64,000 nt of DNA from positions 2,108,001-2,172,000 of the forward strand of contig NZ_CP012160.1 in assembly GCF_001187845.1 (NCBI RefSeq). Direction: 5' to 3'. The notes below the pieces were generated by a model that did not search any database, was not told the origin of the DNA, and saw only the letters and a list, made by a program, of their open reading frames with translations. The translations under genes were made by a program, and so were the position numbers. Every line of letters starts with the position of its first letter. Position 1 is the stretch's first letter. The DNA is from Octadecabacter temperatus (GTDB lineage Bacteria > Pseudomonadota > Alphaproteobacteria > Rhodobacterales > Rhodobacteraceae). Shown piece by piece: positions 35,015-43,658 of the stretch.

Positions 35015-36292
35015 GTGACCGAGACGACCCTTAAGCCGATCATCATGACGGCCTTCTTTTGTGTTCTCGTGGCTTACGGCGTGTTCATTTCTTCCGTCGG
35101 TGCCGTTGCGACCCAGTCAGCGGATTTGTTTGCGATGTGGATCGCTGGCGAGTTCATGCAGATGGGCCGCGTCGACCAAATCTACCCAGCGGTCGGTGCA
35201 TACTTTGACATGACGACCCCATCAGACTGGTGGGCGCATGTTTCAGCGACCGACGAAACCGCGCGCATCTTTCCATATATTTACCCACCGATCTGGGCCA
35301 AACTTGCGTCCTACCTAACAACCGTGACCAGTTTCGCGGCTTTTGACCTCGCGTTTTTAGTTATTCACCAAGCAGCCCTCGCCGCGACGGTCTTTCTGGC
35401 CACGCGCATGTGCGGCTTGCGGGGCATGACCCAGTTGGCCGTGTTCGCGATGACCTACGCAGCGCTTGTTCTCACCACACCCATCGGCCTCGCCCTTGCC
35501 GAGAACCAGCCGCAAATTCTGGTCAGCTTCCTCATTGTGTTTGCTTTTGAACGCGCGCAGTTCGGACACCTGCGCAGCGCGGGCGCGATCCTTGCGATCG
35601 CCGCTGCGATCAAGGTCTATCCGCTGTTGTTCATTGTTATATTTCTAGGGCGTCGCCAGTGGTCCGCAATCGTATCTTTCGCAGCCGTTGGTGGCGCGCT
35701 TGGACTGACATCAATTGCATTGGCGGGCTGGCCCCTTCACGCGGAATACCTCACGCTTATTCAGTCGTTGACCCATTCGGTAGTTGTTACGAACTTTTCG
35801 TTTTCAATTGATGCCTACCTTGCAGGGACGGTGTTTTCTGATGAACTCGTTAAAGTGCGCCAACCTCGCGTGGTCGAACTTGACTCCGGGTGGGCGGCGC
35901 TCGGTAAATCACCCCTTTGGGTTTCGATTTCATCCTTTGCAAACCTGTGTGCGCTGGTCTTGATCGCTTGGGTCGCCGCAAAACGCCCCCACTCCGCGTT
36001 GGTGCTGCCGGTTGCTGCGATTTTACTGGCGCTGCTCAGCCCGCTTAGCTGGGCGTATACGTATCTTACCGCGTTCGTGTTTTTTGGAATTCTTCCACTG
36101 CGGCTTGGCGTATTTGGTCTTGGCTTGACGATCATCGCAGCAGTGTTCTTCCACCGTGCGCTTCCAATGGCGACATTTGGGAACCTAGATTTCGGTCTCA
36201 CAGGGGGCTGGCTTATTGCGGGAAGCCTTATTGCGTTGTTCGGTGCCGCCTTCGTTTGGGTCATTTGGCAAGACCGCGAACAGGACGGATAA
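35015..36292 (+). CDS. Polytopic glycosyltransferase-87 / DUF2029-like membrane protein
   Basis: A 425-residue protein with about ten hydrophobic helices. Family features are an early Asp-containing exterior loop (FDMTTPSDWWAHVSATDETARIF), YPPIWAKLASYL and AAIKVYPLLFIVIFLGRRQW, the last typical of the DUF2029/PIG-M-like mannosyltransferase group that uses polyprenyl-phosphate sugars. The start is GTG 5 bp after the lipB stop. No polysaccharide operon surrounds it, so the acceptor is unknown. Confidence 0.8.
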   Translation: MTETTLKPIIMTAFFCVLVAYGVFISSVGAVATQSADLFAMWIAGEFMQMGRVDQIYPAVGAYFDMTTPSDWWAHVSATDETARIFPYIYPPIWAKLASYLTTVTSFAAFDLAFLVIHQAALAATVFLATRMCGLRGMTQLAVFAMTYAALVLTTPIGLALAENQPQILVSFLIVFAFERAQFGHLRSAGAILAIAAAIKVYPLLFIVIFLGRRQWSAIVSFAAVGGALGLTSIALAGWPLHAEYLTLIQSLTHSVVVTNFSFSIDAYLAGTVFSDELVKVRQPRVVELDSGWAALGKSPLWVSISSFANLCALVLIAWVAAKRPHSALVLPVAAILLALLSPLSWAYTYLTAFVFFGILPLRLGVFGLGLTIIAAVFFHRALPMATFGNLDFGLTGGWLIAGSLIALFGAAFVWVIWQDREQDG

Positions 36293-36294
36293 GG

Positions 36295-36693
36295 TCAGCG
36301 CAAATTTGGTACACCACCTGCGGTATCTGCCGTTAGACCAAACCGCAGCCCTGCCCCTATGCGGTGCGCAAGCGCTGACCATCCGGTAGCGATTTTTGCC
36401 GGAAGCTGTTCAGCCAACACTGTATCAAACAATTCCAACCAAACTTCGAAGTGGCCTGCCTTAACGTTGCCCGCTTGCATATGCACACGCATTGGATTTC
36501 CGGAATAATCGCGTTCGTGCAAAATGGCATTGCGCCAGAACGCAGCGATCTTGGCTTCATGTGCTGGCCAGTCTTCGACCTTATCGGCGAACACCGGACC
36601 CAATGTCGGCTCTGCACGAATGCGGGCGTAGAAGTAAGCAACCACCTCGTCAATTTGCTCGGCCGTGACGTCAAAGCGTGGCGGCGGCCTCAT
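36295..36693 (-). CDS. Group III truncated haemoglobin
   Basis: A 132-residue haem protein. The F-helix proximal His sits in GNVKAGHFEVWLELF (near residue 80); the B/E-helix aromatic pattern YFYARIRAEPTLGPVF and FWRNAILHERDYSGNP match group III globins. The start is set at the ATG overlapping the stop of the 51-aa gene (ATGA) rather than five codons upstream. Such globins bind or detoxify nitric oxide or peroxide. The NsrR-like regulator 230 bp away, divergent, supports NO-related control. Confidence 0.9.
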   Translation of the reverse strand: MRPPPRFDVTAEQIDEVVAYFYARIRAEPTLGPVFADKVEDWPAHEAKIAAFWRNAILHERDYSGNPMRVHMQAGNVKAGHFEVWLELFDTVLAEQLPAKIATGWSALAHRIGAGLRFGLTADTAGGVPNLR

Positions 36694-36845
36694 CCCAAGA
36701 TGACCCACATGACCGTCAGGATCACCACAAGATAGACCAACATATTAAACATGGAACGGATCAGGCCCTGATCTGCTTCAGGGTCTACGCCCATCCATTC
36801 ACAAATCTTCGTTCCGGGCCAAAGGATTACGTCGGTGATGGACAT
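36690..36845 (-). CDS. 51-residue single-pass membrane protein of the haemoglobin operon
   Basis: A short gene below usual length cut-offs: ATG at 36845 with a strong AAGGAG ribosome site, stop TGA at 36692-36690 overlapping the globin ATG. The protein starts MSITDVILWPGTKICEWMGV, has an acidic linker (DPEADQG), and ends in one hydrophobic helix (residues about 33-50, MFNMLVYLVVILTVMWVILG). Tight coupling with the globin gene indicates a joint function, perhaps tethering or assisting the globin at the membrane. No family could be named. Confidence 0.82.
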   Translation of the reverse strand: MSITDVILWPGTKICEWMGVDPEADQGLIRSMFNMLVYLVVILTVMWVILG

Positions 36846-36866
36846 GGTGGCTCCTTAAGGTTCATC

Positions 36867-36917
36867 TTAATGCGCATTTCAAATACGCCTTTAAAATGCG
36901 CATTGCAAATGCTAATT
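36867..36917. promoter_or_regulatory. Tandem NsrR/Rrf2-like operators
   Basis: Two related dyads: AATGCGCATTT followed after one base by AAATACGC (36869-36888), and AATGCGCATTGCAAATGC (36895-36912). They resemble the 11-1-11 AAGATGCATTT consensus bound by NsrR. They lie between the divergent small-membrane/globin operon and the NsrR-like gene, the right place for joint NO-responsive repression. Confidence 0.6.
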
Positions 36918-36923
36918 AAAGCC

Positions 36924-37355
36924 ATGCACCTTGATAAATTCAGCGACTACGCGTTGCGCATCCTCATCGCCCTCTCCGTTTCTAAAGACGGACGGGGCTC
37001 GGCCACCTCCATTGCGCTGAACTACGGCCTGTCTCGCCACCACATCGCCAAAGTCGCAAGCGAACTTGTACGCGGTGGGTATGTGACATCTGAACGTGGG
37101 CGCGGCGGCGGTTTGCGATTGGCGCGGCCAGCCTCTGAGATATCCGTCGGGGCAGTATTGCGAACGATTATGGACGACGTTCCTGTCGCGGAATGCTTTG
37201 GCAGCACGCCCAACTGCACCATTCTACCAGCGTGCGGCTTGCGTGGCCCACTCTCGCAAGCCAAAGAAGCGTTTTTCACAGTGCTCGACGGCTATTCGTT
37301 GCGCGATATCAGCCAGAATCGCACCGCCCTCGCAGAGCTTCTAGGCGCGCCCTAG
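36924..37355 (+). CDS. Rrf2-family regulator, NsrR-like
   Basis: A 143-residue regulator. The winged helix starts MHLDKFSDYALRILIALS and includes YGLSRHHIAKVASELVRGGYV. Three Cys residues at 91, 98 and 104 (AECFGSTPNCTILPACGL) match the iron-sulfur ligand trio of NsrR, the nitric-oxide sensor, with slightly different spacing. The start at 36924 fits the family; an ATG five codons earlier is possible. Divergent from the globin operon, it most likely represses it until NO damages the cluster. Confidence 0.88.
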   Translation: MHLDKFSDYALRILIALSVSKDGRGSATSIALNYGLSRHHIAKVASELVRGGYVTSERGRGGGLRLARPASEISVGAVLRTIMDDVPVAECFGSTPNCTILPACGLRGPLSQAKEAFFTVLDGYSLRDISQNRTALAELLGAP

Positions 37356-37536
37356 ACCGCCAAACGCCCCTTGGTTGCAGGCAGGCCCGATATTCGACAC
37401 CCCTGCGCCAATTTTACCCATGCAAAGCACTGAATGGGCCATTGCCCATCAAGCATCATCGCCGTAAAACCAATGCCAAGCATGGGGTGAATCCGTTCGC
37501 CCCTCAAAAGAATAGCTAAGTTTAAGGGAACGCCAC

Positions 37537-39210
37537 ATGGTAGATGCAGCCGTCCACGACCATGGGCATGAAGATAACCGCGGGTTCTTTACCCGTTGGT
37601 TCATGTCCACCAACCACAAAGACATCGGTATTTTGTACCTGTTCGTAGCCGGTTTTGTCGGACTCCTGTCCGTCATGTTCACCGTTTACATGCGCATGGA
37701 ACTGATGAACCCCGGCGTTCAATACATGTGTATGGAGGGCGCGCGTCTGTTCCCTGCGGCATTGAGCGAATGTACGCCAAACGGCCACCTCTGGAACGTG
37801 ATGATCACGTACCATGGTGTGTTGATGATGTTCTTTGTTGTTATTCCTGCGCTTTTCGGTGGGTTTGGTAACTACTTCATGCCGCTGCAAATCGGTGCGC
37901 CTGACATGGCGTTCCCGCGTTTGAACAACCTGTCTTTCTGGCTGTTCTGTACCGGCGTTGCACTTGGTGTGTCCTCCCTGCTTGCCCCTGGTGGCAACGG
38001 ACAGCTTGGTTCCGGTGTTGGTTGGGTCCTGTACCCACCACTTTCCACAACTGAAACTGGTATCTCAATGGACCTCGCGATCTTCGCGGTTCACGTTTCC
38101 GGTGCCTCTTCTATTCTTGGCGCGATCAACATGATCACAACGTTCCTGAACATGCGCGCTCCAGGCATGACGCTGCACAAAGTGCCGCTGTTTGCTTGGT
38201 CGATCTTCGTGACAGCGTGGTTGATTCTTCTTGCGCTTCCAGTTCTTGCGGGCGCGATCACGATGCTCTTGATGGACCGTAACTTCGGTACGACCTTCTT
38301 TGACCCAGCTGGCGGCGGCGACCCGATCCTGTACCAGCACATCTTGTGGTTCTTCGGTCACCCAGAAGTTTACATCATCGTCATCCCAGCTTTCGGCATC
38401 GTCAGCCACATCATCTCGACCTTCTCCAAGAAGCCGATCTTTGGCTACCTGCCGATGGTTTATGCGATGGTTGCGATTGGTGTTCTGGGCTTCGTCGTTT
38501 GGGCGCACCACATGTACACCGTTGGCATGTCCCTGACACAGCAGTCCTACTTCATGCTGGCCACGATGGTTATTGCGGTGCCAACAGGTGTTAAGATCTT
38601 TAGTTGGATCGCGACGATGTGGGGCGGGTCTGTATCGTTCAAAACACCAATGATGTGGGCGTTCGGGTTCTTGTTCCTGTTCACCGTTGGCGGCGTAACC
38701 GGCATCGTTCTGTCACAGGCTGGCGTCGACCGTGCCTACCATGACACCTACTACGTTGTGGCACACTTCCACTACGTTATGTCGCTTGGTGCGGTCTTCG
38801 GTATCTTTGCTGGTATCTACTACTGGTTGCCGAAAATGTCCGGCCGCATGATCCCTGAATGGGCGGGTCACTTGCACTTCTGGATGATGTTCATCGGTGC
38901 GAACATCACGTTCTTCCCGCAGCACTTCCTTGGACGTAACGGCATGCCGCGCCGCTACATCGACTACAACGAAGCCTTCGCAACGTGGAACTATGTGTCC
39001 TCTATGGGTGCTTTCCTCTCATTCGCATCTTTCGTGTTCTTCATCGTGATCTTGTTCAAGACACTGCTGAGCCCGAAAAACGCGACAGAGAACAACCCGT
39101 GGGGCGAATTTGCTGACACGCTGGAATGGACATTGCCGTCCCCTCCACCAGAGCACACATTCGAAACACTTCCAAAGCAGTCTGACTGGGACCACCAGCG
39201 CGGACACTAA
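37537..39210 (+). CDS. ctaD: Cytochrome c oxidase subunit I (aa3 type)
   Basis: A 557-residue haem-copper oxidase core subunit with twelve hydrophobic helices. The helix VI region [17 protein letters not shown] carries the CuB His and the cross-linked Tyr; the K-channel segment follows. [10 protein letters not shown] supplies two further CuB His; the haem ligand region is [14 protein letters not shown]. It reduces O2 and pumps protons in the inner membrane. Subunits II and III are not adjacent. A classic terminator follows at 39234, so the gene is monocistronic. Confidence 0.97.
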   Translation: MVDAAVHDHGHEDNRGFFTRWFMSTNHKDIGILYLFVAGFVGLLSVMFTVYMRMELMNPGVQYMCMEGARLFPAALSECTPNGHLWNVMITYHGVLMMFFVVIPALFGGFGNYFMPLQIGAPDMAFPRLNNLSFWLFCTGVALGVSSLLAPGGNGQLGSGVGWVLYPPLSTTETGISMDLAIFAVHVSGASSILGAINMITTFLNMRAPGMTLHKVPLFAWSIFVTAWLILLALPVLAGAITMLLMDRNFGTTFFDPAGGGDPILYQHILWFFGHPEVYIIVIPAFGIVSHIISTFSKKPIFGYLPMVYAMVAIGVLGFVVWAHHMYTVGMSLTQQSYFMLATMVIAVPTGVKIFSWIATMWGGSVSFKTPMMWAFGFLFLFTVGGVTGIVLSQAGVDRAYHDTYYVVAHFHYVMSLGAVFGIFAGIYYWLPKMSGRMIPEWAGHLHFWMMFIGANITFFPQHFLGRNGMPRRYIDYNEAFATWNYVSSMGAFLSFASFVFFIVILFKTLLSPKNATENNPWGEFADTLEWTLPSPPPEHTFETLPKQSDWDHQRGH

Positions 39211-39233
39211 GGACCTAACAGTCTGACAAACAC

Positions 39234-39264
39234 AGGCCTCGGCGGAAACGCCGGGGCCTTTTTT
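39234..39264 (+). terminator. Rho-independent terminator of ctaD
   Basis: An 11-bp G/C-rich stem (AGGCC-T-CGGCG with CGCCG-G-GGCCT, one U-G pair) closed by a GAAA tetraloop and followed by six T. It lies 24 bp after the stop codon. The clearest intrinsic terminator in the window. Confidence 0.92.
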
Positions 39265-39311
39265 GTGGCGCAATGGCGGCTTTGAGCCCGGAATGTACAA
39301 CACTAGGGCAA

Positions 39312-39638
39312 CTATGTTGTTGAGAAATATATCTTCTCACACGCCAGGTGAATGGCTCTAATGCCTGTATTTATCTGCAATACAGTTCTTTCTTTATTGG
39401 CAAGAATGTCCTCAACGGAGTAACCAATTATGAAATCTGCCTCTAGCTCATCCTTAATATTCGCACCGCTTGCAGTGATCACTAGCTTGGACTTATCACC
39501 TGAAAATTCATACACATCAGGCCAATATTCGAAGACAAGCGTAAACCTTTCCTGACCATCGAAGCTGACCGCAGAAACTTCAGTACTTGCAAGCTCGCCA
39601 TCAGGAAGATTCAAAAGATCATAGAAAATACTTTGCAT
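39312..39638 (-). CDS. Hypothetical protein, 108 residues
   Basis: An orphan frame convergent with ctaD. From MQSIFYDLLN the product is compact, soluble and acidic (FEYWPDVYEFSGDKSKLVITASGANIKDELEADF), with alternating hydrophobic pattern suggesting beta strands. The DNA is clearly richer in A/T than its neighbours, hinting at recent acquisition. Longer in-frame starts (to 39848) would run into the divergent DUF2244 gene and are disfavoured. No family recognised; its size would fit an immunity or small adaptor protein, but nothing proves this. Confidence 0.55.
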   Translation of the reverse strand: MQSIFYDLLNLPDGELASTEVSAVSFDGQERFTLVFEYWPDVYEFSGDKSKLVITASGANIKDELEADFIIGYSVEDILANKERTVLQINTGIRAIHLACEKIYFSTT

Positions 39639-39846
39639 ATTATTCGCCCAAGATAATTGCCAACTCAGGACGACACATCTGTTTCCGTCGTTCCTCAAAC
39701 AAAAAATATTGGACTTGATGAGCAGTGACAACGGCGGATTCGATGGCATTCCAAACATTGGATTGCGATGCGTTACTTCCCCCCCGCCCCACGACTGCGA
39801 CACCCCATCCCCTCGACACGCGCCTTCCGCCGTATAAATTTGCTCC

Positions 39847-40341
39847 ATGCCCTATGAATGGATCACCCCCACAGGCCCAGATGCCCCCACCGCGGAACTC
39901 CACCTCTGGCCTTACCGCTCGCTGCTGCGTCGTGATTTCGTGGTCTTCATCTCAGCCACCGCCTTACTCATCGTCGTCCCTCTCCTTGCCGTCATCGGCT
40001 CTCCTGTCCTCTGGGGCCTTCTTCCCTTCTTTATGATTGCGGTTTGGGGCATCTGGTACGCGCTTCAACGGTCCTATAAAGACGGTGAAATCCTCGAAGA
40101 GCTGTGTATCTGGCCGGATCGCATGACGCTGATCCACACCGATCCGCGCAAAGGTGTACAAACGTGGGAAGCGAACCCCTACTGGGTCCACGTCAAGATT
40201 GATCGCAAAAACGAACGCATCGTGAATTACCTGACGCTTAAGGGCGCTGATCGCGAGGTCGAGCTTGGCCGTTTCCTGTCAGAAGACGAACGTGCTGCCT
40301 TATATGATGACTTAACCAAAGCGCTACGCAATCTGAGCTAG
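39847..40341 (+). CDS. DUF2244 family membrane protein
   Basis: A 164-residue protein. The N-terminus MPYEWITPTGPDAPTAELHLWPYRSL is typical of the family, followed by two hydrophobic helices (about residues 38-75) and a cytoplasmic beta-rich tail (GVQTWEANPYWVHVKIDRKN, EVELGRFLSEDERAALYDDL). In alphaproteobacteria DUF2244 genes often lie close to cytochrome oxidase genes, as here with ctaD. Function unknown; an accessory role in oxidase biogenesis is only suggested by location. Confidence 0.85.
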   Translation: MPYEWITPTGPDAPTAELHLWPYRSLLRRDFVVFISATALLIVVPLLAVIGSPVLWGLLPFFMIAVWGIWYALQRSYKDGEILEELCIWPDRMTLIHTDPRKGVQTWEANPYWVHVKIDRKNERIVNYLTLKGADREVELGRFLSEDERAALYDDLTKALRNLS

Positions 40342-40477
40342 TCACATTTAACCCCCCAAAGCCCTCGAGCGTTGCGCATTGTGCATGACGGGTATTCCCC
40401 ATTGTGCAGGTGCAGAAAGAGGCCAGCGGACTTAACTTAAGGGAGTAAAGAAGATCGAACACAGATTGGATATTTCA

Positions 40478-40699
40478 ATGGCATACACTTCTACACACCA
40501 AGTTTCCGAAGGCCTGCTTAACATTCTTGCCCGCCCTTTTGTGGCAATCGGAAACATGCTCGTCGCACTCGCTGAAGCCAGCACAATGGCACAAGAAGCA
40601 AAGCGCGTTGCTGACATGTCAGATGCGGATCTCGAAGCTGCAGGCCTGACACGCGAACAAGCGATTGCAGAAGTTTTTGGCGCGCAAGCCCACCTGTAA
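40478..40699 (+). CDS. Small DUF1127-like protein
   Basis: A 73-residue protein starting MAYTSTHQVSEGLLNILARPF, with an amphipathic helix and the C-terminal pattern MSDADLEAAGLTREQAIAEVFG, which resembles the degradation-prone, positively regulated DUF1127 small proteins of alphaproteobacteria. The start is chosen because it matches the family; four earlier codons are possible. Single gene, no partner. Assignment to DUF1127 is tentative. Confidence 0.68.
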   Translation: MAYTSTHQVSEGLLNILARPFVAIGNMLVALAEASTMAQEAKRVADMSDADLEAAGLTREQAIAEVFGAQAHL

Positions 40700-40863
40700 G
40701 AGCGCCAGCTTTAACAGAAAGTAGTCGGTTCAGGCATCCAAGCTTTGCCTGAACACCTCGACGTCGAAAGCTGGTTCCAACGGATAGCTTTCGTAACGAC
40801 TGTTCCGCCCAAACAGCAATAAACGGGTCGCGTGGTCGCGGTTTTCCGCGCTATCAAAGCAGC

Positions 40864-41760
40864 ATGACCGAACAGCGCATCATCTCCACTCGCACATGGG
40901 CCGAACTATTTCTCCTCGGATTTATCTGGGGCGGCAGTTTCCTCGCCATTCGGCTTGCACTGAACGAAGTTCCCTTCGTCACCTCTGTAGCGCATCGCGT
41001 CTTTTGGGCTGCGCTGATCCTTTGGGGCTATGTCGCGCTGCGCGGTCTTCCCATCCCCCGTGATCCGAAAATCTGGGGTGCTCTATTTGTTATGGGGCTG
41101 CTCAATAACGTCATCCCCTTCAGCCTCATGGCTTGGGGGCAGTTGTACATCCCCACAGGTCTAACATCGGTCTTTAACGCGGGCACCGCGATCTTCGGCG
41201 TCATCATTGCCGCGCTAATCCTTGCAGATGAGCGCCTCACGACCAGAAAGGTCCTCGGCTCCCTGATAGGTTTTTTTGGGGTCGCCACAGCAATCGGCCT
41301 AGAGTCTGTGCGTAACTTTGACATCACATCACTGGCGCAACTGGCCGTCATCGGTGGAACGATTTCATACGCCTTTGCCGGTGTTTGGGCGCGCATCAAT
41401 CTAAAAGACCTCACGCCACAGGTGGCAGCGGCAGGCATGCTGACAGGGTCATCCATCCTAATGGTGCCCGCAGCCTATCTGATAGACGGCACACCATCCT
41501 TTGACCTAAGCCTGACCGCGATCGGAGCCATCGCATACTACGTCGTCTTCGCGACCGCGGGTGCTTACTTGCTATACTATAGGATCTTGGCGGCGGCAGG
41601 ATCAGCCAACACCATGATCGTTACGCTGCTTATCCCACCCGTGTCGATCGTCCTTGGTGCATTGGTCCTCAGCGAAAGCCTGTCGCCGAACGTTTACGCA
41701 GGCCTCGCACTTCTGGCACTCGGCCTCGCCATTCTCGACGGGCGTTTATTCAAACGCTAG
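40864..41760 (+). CDS. EamA-family (drug/metabolite) exporter
   Basis: A 298-residue inner-membrane protein with ten hydrophobic helices in two EamA repeats of about 140 residues. The first helix carries LFLLGFIWGGSFLAIRLAL; the end of repeat one reads FGVIIAALILADERLTTRKVLGSLIGFFGV, and repeat two mirrors it with IVLGALVLSESLSPNVYAGLALLALGL. Members export amino acids or other metabolites. Its stop codon shares the tetranucleotide CTAG with the stop of the convergent YqeY-like gene. Confidence 0.92.
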   Translation: MTEQRIISTRTWAELFLLGFIWGGSFLAIRLALNEVPFVTSVAHRVFWAALILWGYVALRGLPIPRDPKIWGALFVMGLLNNVIPFSLMAWGQLYIPTGLTSVFNAGTAIFGVIIAALILADERLTTRKVLGSLIGFFGVATAIGLESVRNFDITSLAQLAVIGGTISYAFAGVWARINLKDLTPQVAAAGMLTGSSILMVPAAYLIDGTPSFDLSLTAIGAIAYYVVFATAGAYLLYYRILAAAGSANTMIVTLLIPPVSIVLGALVLSESLSPNVYAGLALLALGLAILDGRLFKR

Positions 41761-42224
41761 CCGAGCTTGTCTTTAACCATCGGTCCGGTTTTGCCGAAAT
41801 CCATCTGACCCGTGTATTTGGCCTTAAGCTCGCCCATGACTTTACCCATGTCGCGGATGCTTTCCGCACCGACTGCCGTGATCGCGGCGTCAATTGCAGC
41901 AGCGGCTTCGTCATCAGACAATTGGCGTGGCAAGAAGTCTTCAATGATCTTGATTTCGGAAAGCTCTTTTTCAGCCAGCTCAAGACGCCCGCCTTCTTCG
42001 TAGACCTTAGCGCTTTCTTGACGTTGCTTGACCATCTTCCCCATGATCGCAAGTACAACATCGTCTCCGACGCCCTCATCGCTACCAGCGCCACGCGCAT
42101 CAATGTCGCGGTCTTTGATGGCTGCATTGATCAGCCGCAGTGTGGACAAGCGGTCGGCGTCCTTAGCTTTCATAGCTTCTTTAAGGGCCGTTGAGACCTT
42201 TGCGCGCAATTCCATCTCGATCAT
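41757..42224 (-). CDS. GatB/YqeY domain protein
   Basis: A 155-residue YqeY-like protein similar to the tail domain of the amidotransferase GatB. Diagnostic stretches are LRAKVSTALKEAMKAKDADRLSTLRLINAAIKDRDID and IIEDFLPRQLSDDEAAAAIDAAI, then MGKVMGELKAKYTGQMDFGKTGPMVKDKL. The start is chosen at MIEMELRAKV; a longer frame adds 20 unrelated residues. The family is thought to bind tRNA or aid misacylation control, but is poorly defined. It is divergent from carA. Confidence 0.92.
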   Translation of the reverse strand: MIEMELRAKVSTALKEAMKAKDADRLSTLRLINAAIKDRDIDARGAGSDEGVGDDVVLAIMGKMVKQRQESAKVYEEGGRLELAEKELSEIKIIEDFLPRQLSDDEAAAAIDAAITAVGAESIRDMGKVMGELKAKYTGQMDFGKTGPMVKDKLG

Positions 42225-42421
42225 CCCTGATATTGTGAGCGGTAACAGTCGCGGACCATACTTCGAAGTGCGCATGTATAACAAGCGTCCTTTAAGTAAC
42301 GCGTCGCAAGGTCATTTGAGCGTCTTGACCCGGTCAAGCCCACCCCTTAGGAAGCGGAGAAATTCGCTGTGCGAATGCCCGCATAGCGACCAGATTTGTC
42401 GCTCATCGGGGGATTCGACCA

Positions 42422-43582
42422 ATGGCCAGCACTACCAAACCAACAGCCTGCCTTGTTCTTGCCGATGGCACCGTGTTTTACGGCATGGGTTTCGGCGCAA
42501 CGGGCACGACCACGGCCGAGCTGTGCTTCAACACCGCAATGACTGGTTATCAGGAAATCATGACCGATCCGTCCTATGCAGGCCAGATCGTAACTTTCAC
42601 CTTCCCTCACATCGGCAACACAGGCGTCACGCCAGAAGACGACGAAACGGCCAATCCTTTTGCCGCTGGTATGGTCGTCAAACAGGATCCGACACTGCCC
42701 TCCAGCTGGCGCTCTGTTGAGCGCCTTGAGCCATGGTTAGAGGCGCGTGGCCGCATTGGCATCGGCGGCGTTGATACGCGCCGCCTGACGCGGGCCATTC
42801 GTCAGCAAGGTTCGCCGCATGTGGCACTGTCCCATGACCCCGAAGGCAACTTCGATATCGAGAAACTCGTGGCCGATGCACGCGCCTTCGCGGGCCTTGA
42901 AGGTCTGGACCTCGCCAAAGACGTGACCTGTGCGCAGTCTTACCGCTGGGACGAAATGCGTTGGGCATGGCCGGACGGTTTCCCACGCCAAACAGAAGCT
43001 AAATTCAAAGTTGTCGCTGTCGATTTCGGTGCGAAACGCAACATTCTGCGTTGCCTCGCCTCTGCGGGCTGCGATGTCACCGTTTTACCAGCGACTGCGA
43101 CCGCCGAAGAGGTTATGTCGCACAACCCTGACGGTGTATTCTTGTCAAACGGCCCGGGCGACCCTGCCGCAACGGGCACTTACGCCGTGCCAATGATCAA
43201 AGACATTCTGGCGCAGGACATTCCAGTGTTCGGCATCTGCTTGGGCCACCAAATGCTTGCCCTCGCATTGGGCGCGAAGACGATCAAAATGAACCACGGT
43301 CACCACGGCGCCAACCACCCTGTGAAAGACAATGACACAGGTAAAGTTGAGATTACCTCAATGAACCATGGCTTTACCGTCGATACCCAGTCCCTGCCCG
43401 ATGGTGTTCGCGAAACCCACGTATCCCTATTTGATGGATCAAACTGTGGCATCGCGGTGGATGGAAAACCTGTGTTTTCGGTCCAGTACCACCCGGAAGC
43501 ATCGCCTGGACCAATGGACAGCTATTACCTGTTTGAACGCTTTGCTGCGGCGATGGCCGAACGCGCTGGCGTTTCCGCTTAA
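42422..43582 (+). CDS. carA: Carbamoyl-phosphate synthase small subunit
   Basis: A 386-residue glutaminase subunit that feeds ammonia to CarB for arginine and pyrimidine synthesis. The N-terminal domain begins KPTACLVLADGTVFYG; the C-terminal class I amidotransferase domain has the nucleophilic Cys in VFGICLGHQMLALA (near residue 270) and the His/Glu pair in FSVQYHPEASPGP. Start and length are standard. carB is not next to it. The promoter should lie in 42285-42421. Confidence 0.96.
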   Translation: MASTTKPTACLVLADGTVFYGMGFGATGTTTAELCFNTAMTGYQEIMTDPSYAGQIVTFTFPHIGNTGVTPEDDETANPFAAGMVVKQDPTLPSSWRSVERLEPWLEARGRIGIGGVDTRRLTRAIRQQGSPHVALSHDPEGNFDIEKLVADARAFAGLEGLDLAKDVTCAQSYRWDEMRWAWPDGFPRQTEAKFKVVAVDFGAKRNILRCLASAGCDVTVLPATATAEEVMSHNPDGVFLSNGPGDPAATGTYAVPMIKDILAQDIPVFGICLGHQMLALALGAKTIKMNHGHHGANHPVKDNDTGKVEITSMNHGFTVDTQSLPDGVRETHVSLFDGSNCGIAVDGKPVFSVQYHPEASPGPMDSYYLFERFAAAMAERAGVSA

Positions 43583-43598
43583 TCCTCAAGTCTCACTC

Positions 43599-43614
43599 TT
43601 AACGGCCCGTTAAC
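43599..43614. promoter_or_regulatory. CtrA-type binding box
   Basis: A perfect TTAA-N7-TTAAC match (TTAA at 43599-43602, then 43610-43614), 45 bp upstream of the glycosyltransferase ATG. This is the full consensus site of CtrA, the alphaproteobacterial response regulator governing cell-cycle and motility genes. It lies downstream of carA, so it is not inside a coding region. Confidence 0.65.
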
Positions 43615-43658
43615 CGTTCCTCGTCCAATGTGGATGCGGGACAGGTAACGAGGGCCTT

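Noticed and set aside
39639..39848. Longer N-terminus for the orphan 108-aa protein
   Set aside because: Would place its start on top of the divergent DUF2244 start, with Gly/Trp-rich non-protein-like sequence.
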